From positions 1 through 27,993 of the IMG/VR virus record IMGVR_UViG_3300025309_000043: 27,993 nucleotides of DNA. One strand, 5' to 3'. The notes below the pieces were generated by a model that did no database searches, was not told the origin of the DNA, and saw only the letters and a list, made by a program, of their open reading frames with translations. The translations under genes were made by a program, and so were the position numbers. Source of the DNA: a virus. Below, piece after piece: positions 5,365 to 12,654 of the stretch (the first letter of the stretch is position 1; each line of letters opens with the position of its first letter).

Positions 5365-6706
5365 TAAAAAATATTTTCTGCCTTATCAAACAAGATGGCT
5401 TGCCGACGACGGCAAGATAAAAATCTGGGAAAAGTCGCGGCGCATTGGCGCGACTTATGTCCAGAGCTACGAGGATGTTCGCGACTGCGTAAAACGCAAA
5501 GTGCCCGCTGTATGGTTCTCATCGGCAGACGACTCGGCCGCCCGCGAATACATCGAATATTGCAGAAAATGGACTAAACTCTTCGACGTGGCCGCCCGCG
5601 ACATCGAGGAAGTAGTTTTAAAAGACCCCGATAAAGATATCAAAACCTATGTTATCGAATTCGCCAACGGCACGAAAATAACCGCCATGTCGTCGAATCC
5701 GAAACGCTTCAGGTCAAAGGGCGGAAAAGTCGTCCTGGACGAGTTTGCGCATCACGACAATCAGGACCTGTTGTGGAAAGCCGCGAAACCCTGTATCACC
5801 TGGGGTTACCCGCTGCGCATCCTTTCCACGCATAACGGCCAATCGACGCTATTTTATAAATTTATCGAACGCATCAAAAAAGAAAGTTTGCGCTGGAACC
5901 TTCATACCACGCCGATTCAAACCGCGGTTGATGAAGGGCTTGTCGATAAAATATACGGCCGCCCGACGACGAAAGCAGAGCGCGACGAATGGCTCGCACG
6001 CGAGCGCGAAGACTGCGGCGACGAAATGACATGGCTGCAAGAATATGAATGCGTGGCAATAGACGAAGCAACGGCGTTTTTAAGTTATGAAATGATTGAA
6101 AATTGCTCGATTGACAATGTCCTGCTCGACGATTTAAGCGAGATTAAAGGCGATTTATATATCGGAATGGACATTGCCCGCCGCCGGCATTTAAGCGTGA
6201 TATGGGGGCTTGAACGTCTCGGGCTCGGGCTCTATACAAGAATTTATCATGTAATTGAAAAAGCTCGATTCAAGACGCAAAGAGAAATTCTATACGAATA
6301 TTTAAGACATCCGAAATTCAGAAGAGCTTGCATCGACGCGACGGGAATAGGTATGAACTTAGCCGAAGACGCCGAGTATGATTTTGGCAAATCGCGTGTA
6401 GAAGCGGTAACGTTCACTAACAGATGCAAAGAAGAAATGGCTACGAACCTCAAAATAAAAATGGAAGACCGCACATTATTTTTACCTCGTGATGATAAAG
6501 TGCGCGACGATTTTCACTCCATCAGAAAAATTAATCTGGCCGGCAACAGCGTGCGCTTCGATGCCGAGGCGTCCGATAAACTAGGTCACGCCGACCGCTT
6601 CTGGTCCGGAGGGCTCGCGGTACGCGCGGCCGCCACCGCAAGCGAAATGACGTTTATTCATTCACGAAAACGTCGCAAAATGCGAATAGATACGGAAAAA
6701 TATTAA
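5357..6706 (+). CDS. Terminase large subunit (packaging ATPase-nuclease)
   Basis: The chosen start is TTG at 5357 (LNDKKYFLPYQTRW), overlapping the previous stop, with AAAGGAA about 11 bases upstream; a TTG at 5336 is an alternative. The 449-residue product has a P-loop variant WEKSRRIGATY (residues 26-33), a Walker B KVVLDEF (124-130) and a STHNGQS coupling motif. The RNase H-like nuclease follows, with acidic residues in LYIGMDIAR (D272), ACIDATGIG (D327) and LGHADRFW (D413). It belongs to the Mu gp28-like group, powers DNA translocation into the prohead and cuts the DNA when the head is full. All key residues are present, so it looks intact. Confidence 0.88.
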   Translation: MNDKKYFLPYQTRWLADDGKIKIWEKSRRIGATYVQSYEDVRDCVKRKVPAVWFSSADDSAAREYIEYCRKWTKLFDVAARDIEEVVLKDPDKDIKTYVIEFANGTKITAMSSNPKRFRSKGGKVVLDEFAHHDNQDLLWKAAKPCITWGYPLRILSTHNGQSTLFYKFIERIKKESLRWNLHTTPIQTAVDEGLVDKIYGRPTTKAERDEWLAREREDCGDEMTWLQEYECVAIDEATAFLSYEMIENCSIDNVLLDDLSEIKGDLYIGMDIARRRHLSVIWGLERLGLGLYTRIYHVIEKARFKTQREILYEYLRHPKFRRACIDATGIGMNLAEDAEYDFGKSRVEAVTFTNRCKEEMATNLKIKMEDRTLFLPRDDKVRDDFHSIRKINLAGNSVRFDAEASDKLGHADRFWSGGLAVRAAATASEMTFIHSRKRRKMRIDTEKY

Positions 6707-6718
6707 CGGGAGATAATT

Positions 6719-8281
6719 ATGAACAAGTTATGGATCGATAAGTACAATTTCGTTGAACTTAATGGGGGCGAAAAAAGAAGGCTTTCAGAGGAGATCGCCA
6801 CCAGACGTAACTCATATAACTTCATGGCTTTCCTGAGTTATCTGCCTGACCCCGATCCGATTTTGAAAAAACAGGGCCGGGATATCGAAGTATATCGCGA
6901 ACTGATGTATGATCCACATGTGTCGGCCTGCGTGCAGTCGCGTAAAAATGGCGTTTTATCCATGGAATGGTCTATCGACAGAAAGGAAAAGAAAAAATCG
7001 AAACAAGCCGGCTTAATTGAAGATATTTTCAAAAACCTCGACATTTATACGATCATATCCGAAATGCTCAACGCGCCGTATTACGGCTTTCAACCGCTCG
7101 AAGTTCTATGGAAAAAGGAAGGCAAATATATTGTCCCGTCGAACGTGATAGCGAAGCCGCCGGAATGGTTTTGCTTTAAGGAAGAAGACAATTCGCTGCT
7201 TTTCAAATCGAATAATAAAATTGACGGCGAAGAAGTTCCGGCAAAAAAGTTTCTGTTACCGAAGCATGACGCTACCTACGATAATCCATACGGCCGGCGT
7301 ATCATGTCGTCCGTTTTATGGCCGGGCACATTCAAGAAGGGCGGCCTGAAATTCTGGGTCGTTTTCGCCGAAAAATACGGAATGCCAACGATCTGGGGAA
7401 AAGTGCCGCGCGGAACCGACAAAACCGACATCGACAAATTGGAAATCAGCCTTGAAGACGCCGTACAGGACGCCATACTGGTAACGCCCGACGACACGAG
7501 CGTCGAATTCCTGAACGCCGACGGAAAAAGCGCCAACTCGCAAATATACGGCGAATTGATCCAGGCCTGCAACACCGAAATATCGAAAGCTATCCTCGGC
7601 CAGACGTTGACCACGGAACAAGGAAAAATCGGATCGCAAGCTTTGGGTAAAGTCCACGCAGACGTACGCGGAGATTTTCTGAATACCGACAAAAGGCTTG
7701 TTGAAAATACGTTTAAACAGTTCATAAAATGGATTTGCGAACTTAATTTCAACGACGGTATCGAGCCTATTTTTTCGCTCTGGAAAGAAGAAGACGTCGA
7801 TAAAGCGCTTGCGGAACGCGACAAAATTTTGAGCGAAACAGGAGTCAAATTCAGCAAGCAATACTATATTAAAAATTATGGTTTTGAAGAAACCGATTTC
7901 GAGATCACCGATTCGGCAGCGGCCGAAAAAAATATCAAAGGCATCGACAATAATACAGGCGGAATTTTAGCGGACGCGTTAAACCCTGAACTTGCACGGC
8001 AATTCGCCGAACAGGAAAAAGAAGCGCGATTCATAGACCAGCAAAAAATAGATAACCTGGGCGATTCGCTTGCGCCTGGATCGCTTCAAAAGCAAATGGA
8101 TGCCGTTATGGCACCGATTTTCGAGATGATCCGAAATGGGCGGGACTATGACGAAATTTTTAAAAGCCTGGCTGCTTTCTATCCAGATATGAGCAGCGAT
8201 CAGATACAGGAATCGCTGACAAAAATGATTTTCGTTTCTGACTTGATGGGCCGGGCGAGCGTTCAAAACGAAGGGAAATGA
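6719..8281 (+). CDS. Portal protein (DUF935, Mu gp29-like)
   Basis: The 520-residue protein matches the DUF935 family in length and in signature segments: YRELMYDPHVSACVQSRKN, NAPYYGFQPLEVLWKKEGKY, FVVFAEKYGMPTIWGKVPRG (here WVVFAEKYG), and SKAILGQTLTTEQGKIGSQA followed by the helical stem region. The portal is the twelve-subunit ring through which DNA enters and leaves the head. GGGAGA lies before the ATG, 13 bases after the terminase stop. The C-terminal 100 residues are charged and variable, as usual. The next gene begins one base after the stop. Confidence 0.88.
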   Translation: MNKLWIDKYNFVELNGGEKRRLSEEIATRRNSYNFMAFLSYLPDPDPILKKQGRDIEVYRELMYDPHVSACVQSRKNGVLSMEWSIDRKEKKKSKQAGLIEDIFKNLDIYTIISEMLNAPYYGFQPLEVLWKKEGKYIVPSNVIAKPPEWFCFKEEDNSLLFKSNNKIDGEEVPAKKFLLPKHDATYDNPYGRRIMSSVLWPGTFKKGGLKFWVVFAEKYGMPTIWGKVPRGTDKTDIDKLEISLEDAVQDAILVTPDDTSVEFLNADGKSANSQIYGELIQACNTEISKAILGQTLTTEQGKIGSQALGKVHADVRGDFLNTDKRLVENTFKQFIKWICELNFNDGIEPIFSLWKEEDVDKALAERDKILSETGVKFSKQYYIKNYGFEETDFEITDSAAAEKNIKGIDNNTGGILADALNPELARQFAEQEKEARFIDQQKIDNLGDSLAPGSLQKQMDAVMAPIFEMIRNGRDYDEIFKSLAAFYPDMSSDQIQESLTKMIFVSDLMGRASVQNEGK

Positions 8282-8282
8282 T

Positions 8283-9485
8283 ATGCCTGACGTAAAAAAC
8301 ATAGACCTGCTCTATGCATGCAATTTGCCGCCGGATAAAGTTATCGAATATTTCCGAGCGAAGGGGCTTAAAGTTTCGTCGGACTGGCACTCGTTATGGC
8401 AGGAAGCGCACGCGAGAGCGTTCACTGTGTCGCGCATTTTAAAGCTCGATATCATAAAAACCGTGCGTGATGAAGTTTTAAATGCCATTGAAAACGGCCT
8501 TACATTCAAAGAATTTCAAAAGAACTTGCAGCCGCGGTTAATAAAAAAAGGCTTTTGGGGACGGATCGTAAACGAAGAAGGCAAAGAAACCTTCGTAACG
8601 CCGCATCGATTGAAAACTTTATATCAAACGAACATTCAGAGCGCATATATGGCCGGGCGCTATCGCGAAATGATCGAAAATGCGGACGACCGGCCATACT
8701 GGCAATATCTCGCCGTAATGGACGGCCTGACGCGGCCGGCACACGCCGCGCTAAATGGAAAGGTATTCAGGTATGACGACGCTTTCTGGAAAACGCACTA
8801 TCCGCCAAATGGCTTTAACTGTCGCTGCCGAGTTCGCGCGCTGCGCGCCGAACAGCTTGGCGGCATGAATATTACGCCGGAATCCACGAACGAAGCGGAT
8901 TACGAAACCGTTATTCAGAACGCCGGCGGCCGGCCGGCCGAGATCACCCGGTACATCGATCCGAAGTCGGGCGTTCGAATGGCTCCGGATGCCGGCTGGA
9001 ATTATAATCCCGGCGAGGCCGCTTATATGCCGAATTTCGATAAATATGAGTATGCCGAGGCGAAGGCGTGCGTTAAAGAATTGCTTAACGGTCCGCCGTT
9101 TCAGGCATTTTATTCGGAAAAATTGAAAAACGATTTTCCGGTCGCGGTACTGAATAAAGATTACAGAAAACTCATAGGCGCCGAATCTCAGACGGTTTAT
9201 TTATCGAACGATACCCTGAGCAAAAATAAAGAGCATCACCCGGAGATGGATGAAGCCGCATACACGGCGTTGCCATACATCATAGAAAACGAAGGCAAAG
9301 GCGTAATCGTCCAGGACGGTGAACGCACCCTGATATTCATAAGAAAAGACGGCAAAATATATTATGCCGCCTTGAAAGCAACGAGTACCGGCGAGACGAT
9401 ATTTTTAACTTCCTTCAGGTATTCGAATGAAGCAGACGTTGAAAACGCCAGAAAGAAAGGCAAAGTCATTAAGGACGATCTTTAA
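8283..9485 (+). CDS. Mu F-like head morphogenesis protein fused to a probable nuclease domain
   Basis: Residues about 105-195 carry the Mu F / SPP1 gp7 minor head protein signature: LKTLYQTNIQSAYMAGRY, YWQYLAVMDGLTRPAHAALN, and the cysteine cluster YPPNGFNCRCRVRAL. The protein helps assemble the portal vertex and may be ejected with the DNA. Residues about 270-400 form a separate C-terminal domain (VYLSNDTLSKNKEHHPEMD, RTLIFIRKDGKIYYAALKAT, GETIFLTSFRYSN) resembling the phage Barnase-EndoU-colicin-RelE-like (PBECR) RNase families often fused to F proteins, with a conserved histidine near 318, lysine 365 and serine 377. The nuclease assignment is from recalled family pattern. AAGGGAA precedes the ATG. 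Confidence 0.82.
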   Translation: MPDVKNIDLLYACNLPPDKVIEYFRAKGLKVSSDWHSLWQEAHARAFTVSRILKLDIIKTVRDEVLNAIENGLTFKEFQKNLQPRLIKKGFWGRIVNEEGKETFVTPHRLKTLYQTNIQSAYMAGRYREMIENADDRPYWQYLAVMDGLTRPAHAALNGKVFRYDDAFWKTHYPPNGFNCRCRVRALRAEQLGGMNITPESTNEADYETVIQNAGGRPAEITRYIDPKSGVRMAPDAGWNYNPGEAAYMPNFDKYEYAEAKACVKELLNGPPFQAFYSEKLKNDFPVAVLNKDYRKLIGAESQTVYLSNDTLSKNKEHHPEMDEAAYTALPYIIENEGKGVIVQDGERTLIFIRKDGKIYYAALKATSTGETIFLTSFRYSNEADVENARKKGKVIKDDL

Positions 9486-9514
9486 AAATAAAAGGGGCGA
9501 CGCCTGATCGCCCC
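9481..9514 (-). terminator. Terminator of the - strand small RNA
   Basis: On the - strand, GGGGCGA (9514-9508) and TCGCCCC (9500-9494) form a 7-bp GC-rich stem with loop TCAGGCG, followed by TTTTATTTTT. On the + strand the hairpin is not followed by a T tract, so it favours leftward termination. Confidence 0.7.
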
Positions 9515-9623
9515 GTGTGGCCCGCGTAGAGGACTCCCGCCGTTTCCGGCTCCCTCTAAGAAACTCTTTTAAGAAGTCAGGCACTTCCGCAGCTAATTGC
9601 CGGGAGATTTTGCCGCGGGCCCT
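9486..9623 (-). ncRNA. Structured antisense-oriented small RNA between late genes
   Basis: The 183-base gap between two + strand genes reads, on the - strand, as a complete small-RNA unit: promoter (9658-9631), structured body, and hairpin terminator with a T tract. The closing stem is GGCCCGCG (9621-9614) with CGCGGGCC (9526-9519). Inside lie GAAGT-GCCTG-ACTTC (about 9588-9574), the tetraloop hairpin GCCG-GAAA-CGGC, and TAGAGG/CCTCTA; CTCCC/GGGAG offers an alternative or pseudoknot pairing. No reading frame with a ribosome site is seen. The transcript would be about 135 nt and would overlap the stop codon of the F-like gene at its 3' end. No known RNA family is recognised with confidence. 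Confidence 0.6.
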
Positions 9624-9630
9624 TAATTAA

Positions 9631-9658
9631 ATTATACCACAAACGCTATTAAAGTCAA
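9631..9658 (-). promoter_or_regulatory. Sigma70-type promoter for the - strand small RNA
   Basis: TTGACT (9658-9653) and TATAAT (9636-9631) are 16 bases apart on the - strand, with the first GC-rich base of the RNA about eight bases downstream. The -35 box abuts the ribosome site of the + strand gene at 9669, so the two could interfere. Confidence 0.7.
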
Positions 9659-9668
9659 GGAGGTTAAT

Positions 9669-10196
9669 ATGTCGTATATGCTGAAAAAATGGGTCAGAAA
9701 CGTTCAATATATCTGCAACAAGGCCATCGGCCATACCGTTGATGTAGGCAAGATATTTGAAAGTCCGACGCTCAAAGTAATAACTCCGCGTCAGTTTTTA
9801 GCGGTTCTGAACGATTACTGCCAGAAAAACTTCATGTATAAGTATGACGGCAAAATCGATTTCGCCATGCATCCCGAATATTTTGCATGGCGGAAGGCCG
9901 GCGATTGCGACGACTGGTCTTTATTCTGCCTGCATATTTGCCGCCTGGTCAGGCCGTATAACCTGGACTCGAATATCATGATGATCTATCACAATAAAGA
10001 AGATGGCAAGCAGGAAGGGCACGCAGTCTGCATCTGCTTAGACATCATGGCGGGCGAATACTACCATATCGGCAATTGGGGTCTTTTCGGACCTTATAAA
10101 AGCCATTCAGAATGCGCGGCCAGTATTTTCGAAAACTGGAAAAGGTATGTTCTGCTGAATTATAACTTCAACGTGATCAACGAAGTGAGCAAGTAA
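9669..10196 (+). CDS. Transglutaminase-like cysteine protease-fold protein
   Basis: The 175-residue protein starts after a strong AAGGAGG. It carries the pattern of the transglutaminase-like (papain-fold) superfamily: cysteine in KAGDCDDWSLF (C80), histidine in EGHAVCIC (H118) and a third polar residue in HIGNWGLFG (N136 in place of the more common aspartate). Such domains cut or join peptide bonds or act on cell wall peptides. It lies between the F-like and G-like head genes. It may process a virion protein or be carried in the particle and act on the cell envelope; neither can be decided from sequence. No signal peptide is present. Confidence 0.7.
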   Translation: MSYMLKKWVRNVQYICNKAIGHTVDVGKIFESPTLKVITPRQFLAVLNDYCQKNFMYKYDGKIDFAMHPEYFAWRKAGDCDDWSLFCLHICRLVRPYNLDSNIMMIYHNKEDGKQEGHAVCICLDIMAGEYYHIGNWGLFGPYKSHSECAASIFENWKRYVLLNYNFNVINEVSK

Positions 10197-10197
10197 T

Positions 10198-10803
10198 ATG
10201 CAGCCGATAGAAATTGAAACCAGGTATCTCGATAAAATTCAAAAGCTAATGAGCCTGATGATTGCCCAGGGCAACAACATGAGGCCGTTAATGCGGCAGG
10301 TCGCCGCCGATATGCACGACGCCGTCGAGGAAAATTTCGAACAACAGGGCCGGCCTAAATGGCAAGGATTAAGCTCGGCATACGCTAAATACAAGGCTAA
10401 GAACAAGAAAACGGCTAAATCTAAAATCCTTGAATTTAGCGGCAGATTGAGAAAATCGATAACTGAAAAGTCAGACTCTATGCAGGCCATAGTCGGAACC
10501 AACTTGAGATACGCCGCTATTCATCAATTTGGCGGTATGATCGACATAAAACCGCACACGCGCATCCTCGCGTTCAAAAAATATCAGCGAGGCCAGTTTA
10601 AGGGCAAAACCCTGTTCGCTAAAAACAATAAAAAGGCCAGTTATGGAATGAAATCGGCCATAGGAGCATATAAAGTGCAAATCTCGGCCAGGCCTTTTTT
10701 AAAATTGACCGACGATGACATGGATAACATAATGAGGCGTTTTACAGCTTACTATCTTTCGCCCCATCTTAATAGTTTTATTGATTTTTTAAACACCAAA
10801 TAA
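10198..10803 (+). CDS. Mu G-like virion morphogenesis protein
   Basis: The 201-residue protein contains AAADMHDAVEENFEQQGRPKW-type sequence (here AADMHDAVEENFEQQGRPKW), SGRLRKSITEKSD, VGTNLRYAAIHQFGG and SARPFLKLTDDDM, the usual signature of the phage virion morphogenesis (Mu gpG, tail S) family that takes part in tail completion and head-tail joining. The length is slightly above the family average because of a lysine-rich insertion around residues 120-150. The ATG starts two bases after the previous stop, so the two genes are coupled. It closes the run of recognised head genes in the rightward arm. Confidence 0.83.
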   Translation: MQPIEIETRYLDKIQKLMSLMIAQGNNMRPLMRQVAADMHDAVEENFEQQGRPKWQGLSSAYAKYKAKNKKTAKSKILEFSGRLRKSITEKSDSMQAIVGTNLRYAAIHQFGGMIDIKPHTRILAFKKYQRGQFKGKTLFAKNNKKASYGMKSAIGAYKVQISARPFLKLTDDDMDNIMRRFTAYYLSPHLNSFIDFLNTK

Positions 10804-10806
10804 ATA

Positions 10807-10836
10807 GCGCTTAAAACGCGCTTAAACGCATTTGAA
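10807..10836. repeat. Phased GCGCTTAAA-type repeats
   Basis: Three successive units at 10-11 base spacing, GCGCTTAAAAC, GCGCTTAAAC and GCATTTGAAT, lie between the G-like gene and the exported protein gene. They resemble the CGC-TTnAAA-CGC motifs at 1194-1276. The spacing near one helical turn may mean a binding array or a bend. The function is unknown. Confidence 0.3.
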
Positions 10837-10855
10837 TATGAAGGAGGTGAATATT

Positions 10856-11275
10856 ATGTCTAAATCATTAATCCCCGCGTTAATCGCGCTGGTTTTTATC
10901 ATAGCGTGCATGTTTCAGTTCGCGCCGGCAACGGCGTCCTCGTTTAAGACGACGGACCAGGTGCTGAACATAACTCTCGACGAAGACGCCGACTCGCTTA
11001 AAACCGTTTCTGGATGCGCAACTACGGAATTTGAGAAAGCCACTCTCGCGCCCGACACGGAATCCGTGCTAACTTTCAGTTCGAGCGCCCGCCGCTGGTC
11101 TTTCACGAATCTGGCCGGCACGTGCCCCGTATATATTAATTTTGACGCACCTGCCACGCTGGAGGTAAGTTACAAGGTTCCGGCCGGCGGCACGGTCGCC
11201 TTCGAAACGAAAGTAACCGCAATTCACGCTATCGCGGCCGACACCATAGAAACACAAGCGTTGGCCGGCTATTAA
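10856..11275 (+). CDS. Exported or anchored beta-rich protein, last gene of the rightward late arm
   Basis: The start is ATG 10856, placed after AAGGAGGTGA; upstream in-frame starts overlap that site. The 139-residue product has a basic start (MSKS), a hydrophobic segment (LIPALIALVFIIACMF) and a possible cleavage after PATA-SS, so it looks like a secreted protein. The mature part is beta-rich (WSFTNLAGTCPVYINFDA, KVPAGGTVAFETKVTAIHA) with two cysteines and an AGY end, resembling small phage structural proteins. It is followed by a clear terminator. Either it is a virion protein with an N-terminal anchor or it acts in the periplasm. No family is recognised. Confidence 0.65.
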   Translation: MSKSLIPALIALVFIIACMFQFAPATASSFKTTDQVLNITLDEDADSLKTVSGCATTEFEKATLAPDTESVLTFSSSARRWSFTNLAGTCPVYINFDAPATLEVSYKVPAGGTVAFETKVTAIHAIAADTIETQALAGY

Positions 11276-11288
11276 TGCTATATAAACA

Positions 11289-11330
11289 AAAAGCCCCTCT
11301 GCCGTTCCTGGTAGAGGGGTTTTGTTTTTT
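11289..11330 (+). terminator. Terminator of the rightward late arm
   Basis: CCCCTCTGCC (11294-11303) pairs with GGTAGAGGGG (11310-11319), a 10-bp stem with one G-U and loop GTTCCT, followed by TTTTGTTTTTT. Its first 18 bases (11289-11306) are repeated exactly in the terminator at 12599-12637. Confidence 0.88.
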
Positions 11331-11391
11331 AACCCGACTAATGCGCAAACTGTGGCTTTTTTATTAACATATTTAACTATTTTATTCATAA

Positions 11392-11439
11392 ATGTAATTT
11401 ACATGTTTACATTATAAATGTTTTGTGTTAAAATATAAT
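11392..11439 (+). promoter_or_regulatory. Promoter region with palindrome before the protease cassette
   Basis: The palindrome ATGTAA-T-TTACAT lies at 11392-11404, with a further half-site TTACAT at 11408-11413. TATAAT at 11434-11439 is a good -10 box, though no good -35 box stands 16-18 bases before it. The palindrome and half-site could be an operator for an activator or repressor of the cassette at 11492-12588. Confidence 0.45.
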
Positions 11440-11491
11440 TGTAATGCATTTAGGCTTGAATGCTATATATTTATTGAGGAAAGGAGTAAGG

Positions 11492-11674
11492 GTGATTATG
11501 AAAACGAAAAATGATGTGCTAAAAAATTTTAGCAAATTTAAAATACCTGCTAGTAAAATACCCGAATACTCAAATGCTGAAGTTTTTGCTCAAAATATTA
11601 AAACTTGTTCAATCCTAAAAAATACCAACATATCATATTCCGATTCGGCGTCTTCTATTAAAAATAATCAATAA
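11492..11674 (+). CDS. Small protein of unknown function upstream of a ClpP-class serine protease
   Basis: The start chosen is GTG 11492, five bases after AAAGGAG; ATG 11498 is also possible. The product of about 60 residues (MIMKTKNDVLKNFSKFKIPA and onwards) is lysine-, asparagine- and serine-rich, with no membrane helix or known motif. Its stop is only 11 bases before the start of the serine protease gene, so they form a two-gene operon. Codon use is more AT-rich than in the phage structural genes, which suggests a later insertion. It could be a partner or substrate of the protease; this is inference from linkage only. Confidence 0.6.
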   Translation: MIMKTKNDVLKNFSKFKIPASKIPEYSNAEVFAQNIKTCSILKNTNISYSDSASSIKNNQ

Positions 11675-11685
11675 GAGGTATCGTA

Positions 11686-12588
11686 ATGCCCAGCTGGAAA
11701 CAGGTATTAGATGAAATTAAAACATGTAAGCGCACTGACGCGCTTGATTTCGTCCGTCGTAAATATTTAGACGAGCTTTTCAAAATGACTAAACGTAACG
11801 TCATCGCTTATTATTCGGGCTGGTTACAGAAACCCGGCTTTAACGTTTCCAGCATTAATGATGATGATAAAAATGGTTTCATGGCTTCAATTTACCAGCT
11901 TGACAGAAAAAAAGGGCTTGATATTATTTTACATACGCCAGGTGGTAACCTTGCGGCTACTGAATCTTTAATCGATTATTTACGAAAAATGTTTGGCACT
12001 GATATTCGCGCTATAATACCTCAACTAGCCATGTCCGCCGGTACAATGATTTCATGCGCTTGCAAAGAAATCATTATGGGAAAACAATCGAGCATCGGCC
12101 CTATTGATCCTCAAATTGGCGGTATTGCCGCGCATGCTGTAATAATGGAATTTGAAAAGGCTTTGGCCGAAATTCAAAAAAACCCGAAAACAATACCTAT
12201 ATGGCAAGTAATTGTCGGCAAATATCATCCTACGTTTATCGGTGAATGTCAGAATGCAATCGATCTTTCGAAACAACTAGTTAAAGACTGGTTGACGTCG
12301 GGAATGCTTAAAGGCGTTAAAAATAACGCCAAATTAATTGAAAACATTGTAGATAAGCTAAGTGACCACGATGACACCAAAACTCATGCCCGGCATATTC
12401 CTATCAACGAAGCTAAAAAAATAGGGCTAAAAGTCAAATCACTGGAAACTGATTTTCCCCAAGAATTTCAGGATATCGTTTTAACGATTCACCATTCTTA
12501 TATGCATACCTTCGCTAACTCACCGGCAATTAAGATCGTGGAGAATCATCTGGGAAACGCCATCGTCACTAACAATTCGGCCACTTAG
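11686..12588 (+). CDS. Serine dehydrogenase proteinase-like (ClpP/SppA-class) serine protease
   Basis: The 300-residue protein has the crotonase/ClpP-fold motifs of the SDH proteinase family: oxyanion-loop glycines in DIILHTPGGNLAATE (residues 79-93), the nucleophile serine in QLAMSAGTMIS (S117), and QSSIGPIDPQIGG (134-146), which lines the active site. These soluble oligomeric proteases are widespread in bacteria and archaea, and also occur as cargo in mobile elements; their substrates are mostly unknown. AAGAGGT precedes the ATG. The gene lies downstream of a small gene with its own promoter region and ends at a bidirectional terminator. The motifs are complete, so the enzyme should be active. 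Confidence 0.82.
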   Translation: MPSWKQVLDEIKTCKRTDALDFVRRKYLDELFKMTKRNVIAYYSGWLQKPGFNVSSINDDDKNGFMASIYQLDRKKGLDIILHTPGGNLAATESLIDYLRKMFGTDIRAIIPQLAMSAGTMISCACKEIIMGKQSSIGPIDPQIGGIAAHAVIMEFEKALAEIQKNPKTIPIWQVIVGKYHPTFIGECQNAIDLSKQLVKDWLTSGMLKGVKNNAKLIENIVDKLSDHDDTKTHARHIPINEAKKIGLKVKSLETDFPQEFQDIVLTIHHSYMHTFANSPAIKIVENHLGNAIVTNNSAT

Positions 12589-12598
12589 ATATAAATTT

Positions 12599-12637
12599 AA
12601 AAGCCCCTCTGCCGTTTTCGACAGAGGGGCTTTTTGC
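12599..12637. terminator. Bidirectional terminator between protease cassette and mor
   Basis: AAGCCCCTCTG (12601-12611) pairs perfectly with CAGAGGGGCTT (12622-12632) over 11 bp, followed on + by TTTTT and on - by a T-rich tract. It lies 17 bases before the convergent mor stop, so it can end both the protease and the mor transcripts. Confidence 0.88.
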
Positions 12638-12654
12638 TTTTCGCTATTATTTAG

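Noticed and set aside
6411-6421. CGTTCACTAAC similar to half of the late operator
   Set aside because: It lies inside the terminase gene without the GAAC partner and without a promoter, so chance is the simplest explanation.
7276-7861. Long leftward frames inside the portal gene
   Set aside because: They are antisense shadows of a well-supported portal gene with no ribosome site or family pattern.
9494-9570. Hammerhead-ribozyme core (CTGA and GAAAC elements on the + strand)
   Set aside because: CTGATCG does not match the required CTGANGA and the helices are not in hammerhead order; the leftward promoter-terminator reading explains the region better.
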